In this document: positions 37,151 through 45,274 of the stretch, in pieces
How positions within the stretch are numbered: the stretch's first letter is position 1
Layout of the letters: each line of letters opens with the position of its first letter
NCBI RefSeq assembly: GCF_000153465.1
Contig: NZ_CH672387.1
Location: forward strand, 3,077,903 to 3,141,902
Source of the DNA: Aurantimonas manganoxydans SI85-9A1
Lineage (GTDB): Bacteria; Pseudomonadota; Alphaproteobacteria; Rhizobiales; Rhizobiaceae
DNA: 64,000 nt
Direction: 5' to 3'
The notes under the pieces: generated by a model
Seen by the model: the letters and a program-made list of their open reading frames with translations, nothing else
Databases searched by the model: none
What the model was told of the DNA's origin: nothing
Translations under genes and position numbers: made by a program

Positions 37151-38152
37151 ATGAAAGTCGCACTCTTCGGCGCCGGCCGCATCGGCAAGGTGCATGCCGC
37201 CTCGATCCGCATGGACCGGCGCTGCGAACTCGTCGCCGTCACCGACGTAATGAGCGACGCCGCCAACGCGCTGGCGGCCGAGTACTGCATCGCCGCGCGG
37301 CAGGCCGACGACATCCTCGCCGACACCAGCATCGACGCCATCCTCGTCGCCTCCTCCACCAACACCCATGCCGACCTGATCGAGAGGGGCATTGCCGCTG
37401 GCAAGGCGGTGTTCTGCGAAAAGCCGATCGACCTCGACCTGGAACGCGCGCTCCGGGTCAAGAAGGCCGTGGCCGCAGCGGGGCGGCCGGTGATGATGGG
37501 CTTCAACCGGCGGTTCGATCCGAACTTCTCGGCCCTGCGCGAGGCCTTCGTCGCCGGCGAGATCGGCAAGGGCGAGCTGCTGGCCGTCACCTCCTACGAT
37601 CCGGCGCCGCCGCCCGTCTCCTACATCAAGGTTTCCGGTGGCCTCTTCCGGGACATGATGATCCACGATTTCGACATGTGCGCCTGGCTGTTCGGCATGC
37701 CCGAGACGGTGACGGCGACGGGCTCCTGCCTCGTCGACAAGGAGATCGGCGCGGCCGGCGACATCGACACGGCCGTCGTGGTGCTCGGCTATGCGGACGG
37801 GCGCATCGCGACGATCCTCAATTCGCGCCGGGCCGTCTATGGCTACGACCAGCGGGTGGAGATGCTCGGCTCGGACGGCATGCTCGAGGCGCAGAACGTC
37901 GCCGAGAACACCGTCGCCAAGTCCACCACGGCCGGCGTCGTGTCGGCCAAGCCGGTCTATTTCTTCCTCGAACGCTACATGCGCGCCTATGCGATCGAAT
38001 GGTCGCGCTTCGTCGACAGCGTCGTCGACGGCGCGCCGCTGGCGGCCACCGTCGACGACGGCGTGAACGCCCTCGCCCTGGCGGAAGCCGCCAACATCTC
38101 CTTTGCCGAAAGCCGCCGCGTCGCCATCACCGCGGCGATGACCGGCCATTGA
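37151..38152 (+). CDS. iolG: Myo-inositol 2-dehydrogenase
   Basis: A 333-residue NAD-dependent Gfo/Idh/MocA dehydrogenase oxidising myo-inositol to 2-keto-myo-inositol, the first catabolic step. Rossmann motif GAGRIGKVHA is at residues 7-16. EKPIDLD carries the conserved lysine. GGLFRDMMIHDFDM supplies the catalytic Asp and His of inositol dehydrogenases. GYDQRVEMLGSDGML lies in the C-terminal sheet. A GAGGA ribosome-binding site lies seven bases before the ATG. It begins 10 bases after the frameshifted paralogue and presumably shares its IolR-controlled promoter. Confidence 0.92.
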   Translation: MKVALFGAGRIGKVHAASIRMDRRCELVAVTDVMSDAANALAAEYCIAARQADDILADTSIDAILVASSTNTHADLIERGIAAGKAVFCEKPIDLDLERALRVKKAVAAAGRPVMMGFNRRFDPNFSALREAFVAGEIGKGELLAVTSYDPAPPPVSYIKVSGGLFRDMMIHDFDMCAWLFGMPETVTATGSCLVDKEIGAAGDIDTAVVVLGYADGRIATILNSRRAVYGYDQRVEMLGSDGMLEAQNVAENTVAKSTTAGVVSAKPVYFFLERYMRAYAIEWSRFVDSVVDGAPLAATVDDGVNALALAEAANISFAESRRVAITAAMTGH

Positions 38153-38164
38153 CCGCGACACGGC

Positions 38165-38203
38165 AGGACAGGACAGGACAGGACAGGACAGGACAGGACA
38201 GGA
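38165..38203 (+). repeat. (AGGAC)7.8 pentanucleotide tandem repeat over a ribosome-binding site
   Basis: Thirty-nine bases made of seven perfect AGGAC copies plus AGGA. It fills most of the 58-base gap between iolG and the TIM-barrel gene. The final AGGA lies seven bases before the ATG at 38211, an ideal Shine-Dalgarno position. Every unit contains an AGGA core, so the region offers a ladder of ribosome-binding sequences. Changes in copy number by strand slippage would alter the leader. No stop codon interrupts the repeat in any frame. Confidence 0.93.
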
Positions 38204-38210
38204 TCGCGAC

Positions 38211-38996
38211 ATGCCCCGTGGACCGTTTCAACTGGCCGCCTGCGCGGAGATGATCTGGCGGGACCGGCCGATGGAATGGCGGCTGCAGCGCCTGACCGAA
38301 CGCGGCCTTGCCGTCGGCCTGTGGAACTGGCCTGACCATGATCTGGCTATGCTGGAGCGCTCCGGCGCGTCCTTCTCGATCATGAACGGCTATCTGCGCG
38401 GCCGTCTTGCCGACGACGAGGGCGCGGCCGAACTCCTCGCCACCGCCCACGAGACCGCCCATGTCGGCAAGCGGCTCGGCGTTGCGCGCCTCAATTTGCA
38501 CGGCACGGGGCTCGGCGATGGCGGCCTGCCGGTGGTGCCCAGCGAGACGATGAGCGGGGCCATGTGGCTGAAAGCCCGCGATACGCTGGCGAGGATCGCC
38601 GACCTCGCCGACGAGATGGAAGTCGTCTTCACGCTGGAAAATCTCAACCTGCCGGTCGACCACCCCGGCGTTCCCTTCGCCCGGGCGCAGGACACGCTGG
38701 CGCTGGTCGCGGCCATCGACCGGCCGGGCCTGCGGCTGAACCTCGACCTCTATCACGCCCAGATCGGCGAGGGGAATCTGATCGAACTCTGCCGCAGCGC
38801 CCTGCCCTATATCGGTGAAATCCAGGTGGCCGACGTGCCCGGTCGCATGGAGCCCGGCACCGGCGAGATCGCCTATGACCGCATCGCGCGTGCCCTTGCC
38901 GCCATGGGCTATCGCGGTCCGGTGACGATGGAGGCCTTTTCCAGCGGCGAGCCCGACGCCGCCCTCGACGCCTTCGAACGCACCTTCACGCTCTGA
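38211..38996 (+). CDS. TIM-barrel isomerase (hydroxypyruvate isomerase/IolI-like)
   Basis: A 261-residue xylose-isomerase-like TIM-barrel protein. Features are an early MIWRDRPMEWRLQRLTERGL, LNLHGTG, FTLENLNLPVDHPG (predicted metal-binding Glu), LRLNLDLYHAQIGEGNL (Asp/His as in hydroxypyruvate isomerase) and a final VTMEAFSSGEPDAAL. The Hyi signature LDLYHxQ is clear. In this locus a keto-inositol isomerase (IolI-like) activity is equally plausible. It follows iolG and depends on the ribosome-binding site inside the AGGAC repeat. Its stop codon abuts the stop of the convergent EamA gene with no base between (TGATCA). Confidence 0.82.
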   Translation: MPRGPFQLAACAEMIWRDRPMEWRLQRLTERGLAVGLWNWPDHDLAMLERSGASFSIMNGYLRGRLADDEGAAELLATAHETAHVGKRLGVARLNLHGTGLGDGGLPVVPSETMSGAMWLKARDTLARIADLADEMEVVFTLENLNLPVDHPGVPFARAQDTLALVAAIDRPGLRLNLDLYHAQIGEGNLIELCRSALPYIGEIQVADVPGRMEPGTGEIAYDRIARALAAMGYRGPVTMEAFSSGEPDAALDAFERTFTL

Positions 38997-39857
38997 TCAG
39001 GCGAAGCGACGGGCGCCGGCGACGCACGCGACCACCAGGGCCGAGGCTCCGATCATCGTCCAGGCGACCGGCTCGCCCAGGAGCAGGCCGGCCAGCGCCA
39101 GGCCGAAGAAGGGCTGCAGCAACTGCAATTGTCCGACGCCGGCGACCCCGCCGAGCGCCAGGCCGCGATACCAGAACACGAAGCCGACCAGCATCGAGAA
39201 GACCGACACATAGGCAAGGCCCGCCCACGCCGGCGCGGCGATGTCCGCGAAGCTCGCGGGCCATGTGAGAGCGGCGATCGCCGCCATGACCGGCAAGGCG
39301 AAGACGAGGGCCCAGGAGATCACCTGCCAGCCGCCGAGGCGCCGGGACAGCGTGGCGCCTTCGGCATAGCCGAGCCCGCACAGCACGATCGCCGCGATCA
39401 TCAGGAGATCCCCCGCCAGTGAGGCTGCACCGTCCTGCGCGAGGGCAAAGCCCGCCACAACCGCCGCCCCGGCCACCGAGAACAGCCAGAAGGCCGGCCG
39501 CGGCCGCTCGCCGCCACGCAGCACCGCGAAGATCGCGGTCATCAGCGGCAACAGGCCGATGAAGACGATCGAATGGGCGGCCGTCACATGCTGCAGCGCC
39601 AGTGCCGTCAGCAGCGGAAAGCCGACCACCACGCCCGCCGCGACGATGACCAGCGGCGCGACATCGCCGATGGCGGGCCGCCTCTGGCGGAGCAGGAGCA
39701 GCAACAGCGTGCCGAGGACGGCGGCAATGACCGCCCGGGTCGACGTCAGGAACAGCGGCGTGAAACCACCGACGGCAACGCGCGTCGCCGGCAGCGAGCC
39801 GCTGAAGATAATGATGCCGAGGAGACCGCTGCCCCAGCCCGCTGTCGTTCGATCCAT
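38997..39857 (-). CDS. EamA/DMT-superfamily transporter
   Basis: A 286-residue inner-membrane protein with ten predicted helices in two EamA repeats, typical of drug/metabolite exporters. The first repeat starts GLLGIIIFSGSLPATRVAVGG, and the second ends with LLQPFFGLALAGLLLGEPVAW. The ATG at 39857 has a CGGAG ribosome-binding site. It is divergent from a MocR-type regulator across 112 bases, a common pairing in which the regulator controls the exporter in response to an amine or pyridoxal compound. The substrate is unknown. Confidence 0.87.
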   Translation of the reverse strand: MDRTTAGWGSGLLGIIIFSGSLPATRVAVGGFTPLFLTSTRAVIAAVLGTLLLLLLRQRRPAIGDVAPLVIVAAGVVVGFPLLTALALQHVTAAHSIVFIGLLPLMTAIFAVLRGGERPRPAFWLFSVAGAAVVAGFALAQDGAASLAGDLLMIAAIVLCGLGYAEGATLSRRLGGWQVISWALVFALPVMAAIAALTWPASFADIAAPAWAGLAYVSVFSMLVGFVFWYRGLALGGVAGVGQLQLLQPFFGLALAGLLLGEPVAWTMIGASALVVACVAGARRFA

Positions 39858-39969
39858 AGAAAAGCTCCGCCTGTTCGTACCGCGTCCTTGTAGGTCGGCC
39901 CGGTCTGGTGTCGGTAGCGACAATCCCCTACAATTTTGCCGAACTGTATGGGTTACGGAGGCCGCACAT

Positions 39970-41382
39970 TTGGACGTTTCCCGACACGCGACCGGGCCGG
40001 GAACGACCCGCACCGCGGCGCTGATGGACGAGATCCGGCGGCGTCTGGCAGCCCGCAGCCTCGTGGCCGGCGAGAAGCTGCCATCGGTGCGTGCCTTCGC
40101 CCGGACCATGGGCGTCTCGCCCTCGACCGTCGTCGAGGCCTATGACCGGCTGGCCGCCGAGGGGCTGATCCGGTCGCGGCCGGGGTCCGGCTTCTATGCG
40201 GCGGCCGGCACGGCGCCGCCGCTGGCCCTGGCCGAAATCGCGCCGCGGGCCGAACGCGACATCGATCCGCTATGGGTGTCGCGCCAGTCGCTGGACGCCC
40301 ATCCCGACACGCTGCGCCCCGGTTGCGGCTGGCTGCCGGCGGACTGGATGCCGAACGAAGCGGTGCGGCGCGCCCTGCGCAAGCTCGCCCGGGCCGACGA
40401 CGCCGTCCTGTCCGACTATGGCGGCACCCGCGGTTCGCTGCCGCTGCGCCAGCATCTGGCCCGGCAGTTCGCGGCGGAGGGCATCGCGGCCGGGGCCGAG
40501 CAGATCCTCCTCACCGGATCGGGCACCCAGGCCCTCGACCTTCTGTGCCGGTTCTTCCTGCAGCCGGGCGACACCGTGCTTCTCGACGATCCCTGCTACT
40601 TCAATTTCCAGGCCTTGCTGCGCGCCCACCGCGTGCGGATCGTCAGCGTGCCGCACACGCCGAGCGGGCCGGATCCGGCGGCCTTCGCGGCCGCGGTCGC
40701 GGCCCATCGCCCGAGGCTCTACGTCACCAATTCGGCAATCCACAACCCGACCGGCGCGACACTCTCGCCGCAGACCGCCCACCGGGTCCTGACCCTTGCG
40801 GCGGCGCAGGACATGGTCATCGTCGAGGACGGCATCTTCGCCGATTTCGAACCCGAGCCCTCGCCGCGTCTCGCGGCGCTGGACGGGCTCGACGGGGTGG
40901 TCCGGATCGGCAGCTTCTCCAAGACCCTGTCGGCCTCGGTGCGATGCGGCTATATCGCGGCGCGGCCCGACTGGATCGACGGGCTGGTGGACCTGCAGGT
41001 CGCGACGCATTTCGGCAGCGCCAGTCCGGTCGCCGCCGGGATCGTCCATGCCGCCCTCAGCGATGGCAGCTATCGCAAGCACATGAGCGCGCTGCGGGCG
41101 CGTCTCGCCCGGCGGCAGAAGCAGACGATCGCGGCGCTCGGCGCCCTCGACATCACACCCTGGACCCTCCCCCGCGGCGGCTTTGCGCTGTGGTGCCGGC
41201 TGCCGGACGGGGCGGACGCCACCGAGCTTGCGCGGCACGCCCTGCGGGACGGGGTGCTTCTCGCCCCCGGCAACGTCTTCAGCGTCGCCCGGACCGCCCC
41301 CGACATGATGCGCGTCAACGTCGCGCAGATGGAGGACAAGGTGATCGCGGTCCTCAAAGCGTCGCTCGCAAGCCGGCGGTGA
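39970..41382 (+). CDS. MocR-type regulator (GntR DNA-binding domain fused to PLP aminotransferase fold)
   Basis: A 470-residue PdxR/MocR-family regulator. The GntR winged helix is at about 12-80 (LPSVRAFARTMGVSPSTVVEAYDRL). The fold-type-I aminotransferase domain is at about 110-465, with HNPTG (258-262), VEDGIFADF and the PLP-binding lysine K318 in IGSFSKTLSA. TTG at 39970 is taken as start because GGAGG lies eight bases upstream; the next ATG is at 40024. It probably regulates the divergent EamA transporter gene and itself. The effector is unknown. Confidence 0.9.
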   Translation: MDVSRHATGPGTTRTAALMDEIRRRLAARSLVAGEKLPSVRAFARTMGVSPSTVVEAYDRLAAEGLIRSRPGSGFYAAAGTAPPLALAEIAPRAERDIDPLWVSRQSLDAHPDTLRPGCGWLPADWMPNEAVRRALRKLARADDAVLSDYGGTRGSLPLRQHLARQFAAEGIAAGAEQILLTGSGTQALDLLCRFFLQPGDTVLLDDPCYFNFQALLRAHRVRIVSVPHTPSGPDPAAFAAAVAAHRPRLYVTNSAIHNPTGATLSPQTAHRVLTLAAAQDMVIVEDGIFADFEPEPSPRLAALDGLDGVVRIGSFSKTLSASVRCGYIAARPDWIDGLVDLQVATHFGSASPVAAGIVHAALSDGSYRKHMSALRARLARRQKQTIAALGALDITPWTLPRGGFALWCRLPDGADATELARHALRDGVLLAPGNVFSVARTAPDMMRVNVAQMEDKVIAVLKASLASRR

Positions 41383-41646
41383 GCACGCGGCGGCCAGCCC
41401 TCCCGGTGACGCGGCTGCCCGCCTGTCGTCGGTGACCCCCTGTGCATCTTCCCGTCTGGCGCTGTCCGGACGCCCAGAATCGTCTACGGTCGAGCCGCCA
41501 GACGCCAACGACGGACCCTTCCCGATGATCTGTGAAGAACGCGACTGCCCTATCCGGCCGGGCAAGCCCGGCGCCTTCCTCGCCAGCTGCCGCATCGAGC
41601 GCCAGAACACGCGGACCCTGATCCCCGCGGACGTCTCGTCGCTGCA

Positions 41647-42447
41647 ATGACCGACTTTTCCGTTTCCGCCGGCGATGGCGCCGTCCTCAAGGCGAGCCGC
41701 GAGGGCGCCGGCGCCCCGCTTGTCCTGATCAGCGGCCTCGGCGGCACGGCCGGATTCTGGGCGCCGGTCGTGGCGGGGCTGCGCGACCGCTTCGAAATCC
41801 TCACCTTCGACCAGCGCGGCATCGGCGCCTCGACGCGGGGCACGGCCGAAACGGACATCGCACAACTGGCCGATGACGTTCAGGCGGTGCTCGACGCCGC
41901 CGGGATCGAGGCTGCAACCATCGTCGGCCACTCGACCGGCGGCTGCATCGCCCAGAGCCTGGCGGCACGGGCACCGGAACGGGTAACCGGCCTCGGGCTC
42001 AGCGCCACATGGCTGCGGCCCAGCCGCTACATGACGGCCCTGTTCCGGACGCGCCTGGACCTGTTGCGCCTCGACCCCGTCGCCTACACCGCCACGGCGA
42101 CGCTGATCTCCTATGCACCGGAATGGCTGGAGGCGAACTGGTCGGCCTATGAGCGCGCCGTGGCAAAGGCCCCCACAAGCGACACGGCCCGGCAAATCGT
42201 CGCCGAGCGGATCGAGGCGTTGCTCGCCTTCGACGGCAGCGCATCGGTGCCGCAACTGACGATGCCCGCGATGATCATCGGCGCTGCGGACGACATGATT
42301 GTGCCCGCCTTCCTGCAGCGCGATCTGGCAACGGCACTGCCCGCAGCCCCCCTGACCCTTCTGCCCGAGGGCGGCCATTTCTTCCCGGCGTCCCGGACAG
42401 ACGCTTTCGTCGCCGCCGTCGCGGACTGGGCCGCCGGCCTCCAATGA
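41647..42447 (+). CDS. Alpha/beta hydrolase (RutD-like)
   Basis: A 266-residue alpha/beta hydrolase with oxyanion-hole segment ISGLGGTAGFW, DQRGIGAS, the nucleophile elbow GHSTGG (Ser at about 98), an acid in GAADDMIVP and the catalytic histidine in LPEGGHFFP. It is similar in size and motifs to RutD-type carbamate/aminoacrylate hydrolases and 3-oxoadipate enol-lactonases. No other rut genes are present, so the substrate is open. The 264 bases before it (41383-41646) contain no gene I can support. Confidence 0.85.
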   Translation: MTDFSVSAGDGAVLKASREGAGAPLVLISGLGGTAGFWAPVVAGLRDRFEILTFDQRGIGASTRGTAETDIAQLADDVQAVLDAAGIEAATIVGHSTGGCIAQSLAARAPERVTGLGLSATWLRPSRYMTALFRTRLDLLRLDPVAYTATATLISYAPEWLEANWSAYERAVAKAPTSDTARQIVAERIEALLAFDGSASVPQLTMPAMIIGAADDMIVPAFLQRDLATALPAAPLTLLPEGGHFFPASRTDAFVAAVADWAAGLQ

Positions 42448-42581
42448 CCCAACCGCCCGACTGTCGCGCCCGGCATCGTTTTCTTGCGTGCAGAATGGCA
42501 GAACGTGAGGACAATGGCCCGGCCGCGTGAGGGTGCGGGGCATCCGACTCGCACGACCAGACAGACGAAGGCAGGAATGTC

Positions 42582-42968
42582 ATGCTGATCAAAGACCACA
42601 ATGACGGCGTCCTCGAGAAATGGCGCGACGGCGTCATGACCCAGATGCGGGTCTCTGCCGTGACCGGCGCCCACCAGATCTGCATCTTCGAGCAATGGTG
42701 CGAAAAGGGCCTCGGCGCTCCGACGCATCATCATGCGGTCGAGGAGATCCTCGAGGTCATGGGCGGCACCGCGGAGATCCACGTGGGCGGCGAGACCGTG
42801 GTCGTGACGGCCAACCAGTCGGTGCTGGTTCCGGCCGGGGCCCGGCATGGCTTCCGCAATGTCGGCGACGACATCCTGCATGTGCGCGCCACCATCGCCT
42901 CGCCGATCTTCGAGGGACGCTACGAGGACGAGAGCGAGCAGACGCGCCGCTGGGTTCCCGAATTCTGA
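42582..42968 (+). CDS. Cupin-domain protein
   Basis: A 128-residue single-domain cupin. Motif 1 is LGAPTHHHAVEEILEVMGG (two or three metal-binding histidines and a glutamate). Motif 2 is VLVPAGARHGFRNVG. Small cupins of this sort serve as isomerases, dioxygenases or ligand sensors. It lies among an alpha/beta hydrolase and two dehydrogenase genes on the same strand, suggesting an enzymatic role in the same pathway. No specific function is assigned. Confidence 0.83.
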   Translation: MLIKDHNDGVLEKWRDGVMTQMRVSAVTGAHQICIFEQWCEKGLGAPTHHHAVEEILEVMGGTAEIHVGGETVVVTANQSVLVPAGARHGFRNVGDDILHVRATIASPIFEGRYEDESEQTRRWVPEF

Positions 42969-43049
42969 ACGCCTGCGGCGCCGCTGGACGCCGCCATTCC
43001 CTGCCCTGTGCGATGCGTGCCCCGCGTCGCGACGATGATCGGACGTCAC

Positions 43050-44000
43050 ATGAACATTGAAAAAGTCGCCATCGCCGGTGCCGGCATCATCGGCGCATCC
43101 TGGGCGATCGTCTATGCGCGCAGCGGCCTGCAGGTCGCGATCTTCGACCACAGCGCCGAGGGCCGGGCCGCCCTGCCCGGCCGGCTGGCTGAGGCGATCG
43201 CCATTTCCGACGCGCTGCTGCGGCCCGGCGAGACCGTTGCGCAGGTGACCGCCCGCATCACGATCCACGACAATCTCGCCGACGCGGTGGCCGACGCCGA
43301 TTTCGTCCACGAATGCATTGTCGAGAAGCTCGACGCCAAGGTGGCGATCTTCGCCGAGCTCGACCGCCTGGCCGGCCCGGACGCAATCCTCGCCACCACC
43401 ACGTCGAGCTTCCCGGTGTCGAAATTCGCCTCGGAGCTGGCCTGCCGCGACCGCTGCATCGTTGTCCATCCGGCGACCCCGCCGCATCTCCTGCCGGTGA
43501 CCGAGATCTGCCCGGCGCCCTTCACCCGGGCCGACGTGACGGACGCGACCTTCCGCTTCATGGAGGCCTGCGGCCAGACGCCGGTGCATATCAAGCGCGA
43601 GATCCCGAGCTTCGTTCTCAACCGCATGCAGGCGGCGCTGGTCGTCGAGATGTTCCGCTGCCTCAACGAGGACCTGATATCGGCCGAGGACATCGACAAG
43701 ATCATCAGCCAGGGTTTCGGCATGCGCTGGGCGTTTCTCGGCCCCTTCGAGGGCGTCGACCTCAACGCCAAGGGCGGCATTCGCCAGTATCTGGAAAATT
43801 TCGGCTTCCTGTTCAACGAGATGGCCAACGAGTTGGGCTTCGCCGACGTGGTGACGGACAAATCCATCGACGCGCTGGAGGCCTATGCCCGCAACAAGAT
43901 CCCGCTGGACAAGCTGCAGGAGAAGGTCTCCTGGCGCGATCAGTCGATCATCGCGCTGCGCCAGTTGAAGGACGCGCGCGGCACGGTCGACAGGGGTTGA
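43050..44000 (+). CDS. 3-hydroxyacyl-CoA dehydrogenase-family protein (lambda-crystallin/L-gulonate or carnitine dehydrogenase-like)
   Basis: A 316-residue NAD-dependent dehydrogenase with the Rossmann motif VAIAGAGIIGASWA at the N-terminus, HECIVEKLDAK, the catalytic region CIVVHPATPPHLLPVTEI, and the C-terminal helical domain IPSFVLNRMQAALVVEM and GFGMRWAFLGPFEGVDLNAKGG. The last stretch and the length are typical of L-gulonate 3-dehydrogenase (lambda-crystallin) and L-carnitine dehydrogenase rather than fatty-acid oxidation enzymes. The ATG at 43050 is preferred; an in-frame ATG at 43035 also exists. It is followed two bases later by an aspartate-dehydrogenase-like gene. Confidence 0.83.
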   Translation: MNIEKVAIAGAGIIGASWAIVYARSGLQVAIFDHSAEGRAALPGRLAEAIAISDALLRPGETVAQVTARITIHDNLADAVADADFVHECIVEKLDAKVAIFAELDRLAGPDAILATTTSSFPVSKFASELACRDRCIVVHPATPPHLLPVTEICPAPFTRADVTDATFRFMEACGQTPVHIKREIPSFVLNRMQAALVVEMFRCLNEDLISAEDIDKIISQGFGMRWAFLGPFEGVDLNAKGGIRQYLENFGFLFNEMANELGFADVVTDKSIDALEAYARNKIPLDKLQEKVSWRDQSIIALRQLKDARGTVDRG

Positions 44001-44002
44001 GG

Positions 44003-44803
44003 ATGGCGGCGGTCCCGGACATCCGGCGCATCGGCCTCATCGGCTACGGCGCCGCCGGCCGTTCCTGCGCGGCGCTGCTCGCCGCCGAGACGGATTGCCG
44101 GGTCATGGTCCTCACCCGCCGGCCCCCGGCGGACGGCATTCCGGAGCGGGTGGCCTTCTCGGCCGATCTCGACGCTCTGATCGCCTGGAAGCCCGACGCG
44201 ATCATAGAAGCCGCCTCGGCGGACGCCTTCGCCGAGATGGTCCCGGATTGCCTCGACAGCGGCATCGACGTCGTCCCCGCCTCGGTCGGCGCCCTGCAGT
44301 CGCCGGAGATGGCGGCACGCATCCATGCCATCTGCGCGCGCAGCGGGGCCCGGCTGATCATCCCGGCCGGCGCCGTCGGCGGGCTCGACTACATCGCCGC
44401 CGCCGCTCTGACCGGCAACATCGCCGTGACCTATACTTCCCGCAAGCCGCCTGCCGCCTGGGCCGGCGAACTCGCGGCCCTGGACCTTGCCGACACCGCC
44501 CGCACCGAGCCGGTCACGCTGTTCGAGGGCAGCGCGCCGGAAGCGGCGAAGCTCTATCCCAGGAACCTCAATGCCGGGCTGACGATCGCGCTGGCCGCCG
44601 GTTTCGAGCGCACGCGGGTCCGGGTCATCGCCGACCCCGGGGTCACCCGCAACACCCACGAGATCGCGATCACCGGCGCGGCCGGCGACGCCGTCCTGCG
44701 GTTCGAGAACCGAGCCTCGCCGGACAATCCCAAGACCTCCGCGATCACGGCCCTCAGCCTTGTCGCCACGGCCCTGCGCCGCTACGCGCCCGTCGGCACC
44801 TGA
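44003..44803 (+). CDS. Aspartate dehydrogenase-like protein
   Basis: A 266-residue protein with the NAD-binding motif GLIGYGAAGRSCA, IIEAASADAFAEM, PAGAVGGLDYIAAA and a C-terminal DUF108-type catalytic domain ending in SAITALSLVATALRRY. This is the architecture of L-aspartate dehydrogenases (NadX-like), which make iminoaspartate from aspartate or run in reverse. It follows the dehydrogenase gene by two bases. No nadA or nadC is nearby, so a catabolic amino-acid role is more likely than NAD synthesis. Confidence 0.85.
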   Translation: MAAVPDIRRIGLIGYGAAGRSCAALLAAETDCRVMVLTRRPPADGIPERVAFSADLDALIAWKPDAIIEAASADAFAEMVPDCLDSGIDVVPASVGALQSPEMAARIHAICARSGARLIIPAGAVGGLDYIAAAALTGNIAVTYTSRKPPAAWAGELAALDLADTARTEPVTLFEGSAPEAAKLYPRNLNAGLTIALAAGFERTRVRVIADPGVTRNTHEIAITGAAGDAVLRFENRASPDNPKTSAITALSLVATALRRYAPVGT

Positions 44804-44886
44804 CGACCAGGGCAGCCCGAGGGCTGTCGCCGGCAGGCGTGCAATCAGGCGAGACCGAATCGATCGCTGGGTTGGAAGCCGCCACC

Positions 44887-45075
44887 ATGCCCGAGGAACT
44901 GGCAGCGGAGGTGCTGTGGCGCTTCCATCATGCCAATGCGCGCCGGCGCCTCACCGCGACCGCGCCGCACCAGGAATCGCTTGTACTGGAAGCGGTGCCG
45001 CCGCCGTCGCGGGAAACCCCGGCGCTTCTCGCCCGACTGGCGGAGAAGCCGTCCCTGCGTGCATTGCTGAGATAG
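44887..45075 (+). CDS. Small hypothetical protein
   Basis: A 62-residue open frame from ATG 44887 with predicted helices (MPEELAAEVLWRFHHANARR near the start and LLARLAEKPSLRALLR at the end) and third-position GC similar to neighbouring genes. I do not recognise a family. It lies in the 471-base gap between the aspartate-dehydrogenase-like gene and the DUF2848 gene, just before a sigma-54 promoter. Coding status is uncertain. Confidence 0.35.
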   Translation: MPEELAAEVLWRFHHANARRRLTATAPHQESLVLEAVPPPSRETPALLARLAEKPSLRALLR

Positions 45076-45140
45076 CGGCGACCGGGATCCACGGCGACGC
45101 ATGGGCGATCGCCGCGCCCCGTTCATTTCGGGTCGCGGTC

Positions 45141-45156
45141 TGGCACGGGCTTTGCA
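45141..45156 (+). promoter_or_regulatory. Sigma-54 (-24/-12) promoter upstream of the DUF2848 gene
   Basis: TGGCACGGGCTTTGCA matches the RpoN consensus TGGCAC-N5-TTGCA at every defined position, in the correct strand and about 119 bases upstream of the DUF2848 start. Such promoters need an ATP-dependent enhancer-binding activator. None is encoded in this window, and I see no clear NtrC-type site upstream. Confidence 0.75.
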
Positions 45157-45203
45157 AGGGGAGCGTCGGGCCGTTCCGCGGCCCGGCCCGACCGGCGCAA
45201 TCT

Positions 45204-45222
45204 GTTGCACTCCCCCTGCAAC
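45204..45222. promoter_or_regulatory. Inverted repeat in the leader between sigma-54 promoter and DUF2848
   Basis: A perfect 6-bp repeat GTTGCA-N7-TGCAAC, about 45 bases downstream of the predicted transcription start. It could be a hairpin in the leader or a binding site. The short arms make it a weak call. Confidence 0.3.
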
Positions 45223-45274
45223 GGCCTCACCGTTGCGTCTCGTCCCCTCCTCAATCCGCTTTGCAGGTGTTTCC

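Noticed and set aside
38165-38203. CRISPR-like array
   Set aside because: The units are five bases with no spacers. This is a simple sequence repeat.
38211-38996. The TIM-barrel protein as the missing petrobactin AsbF (3-dehydroshikimate dehydratase)
   Set aside because: It carries the hydroxypyruvate-isomerase signature LDLYHAQ and is co-linear with iolG under inositol control, 27 kb from the siderophore operon.
41354-41650. Short open frames on both strands between the MocR gene and the alpha/beta hydrolase
   Set aside because: Neither has a good ribosome-binding site, a recognisable family or a codon pattern better than its antisense counterpart.
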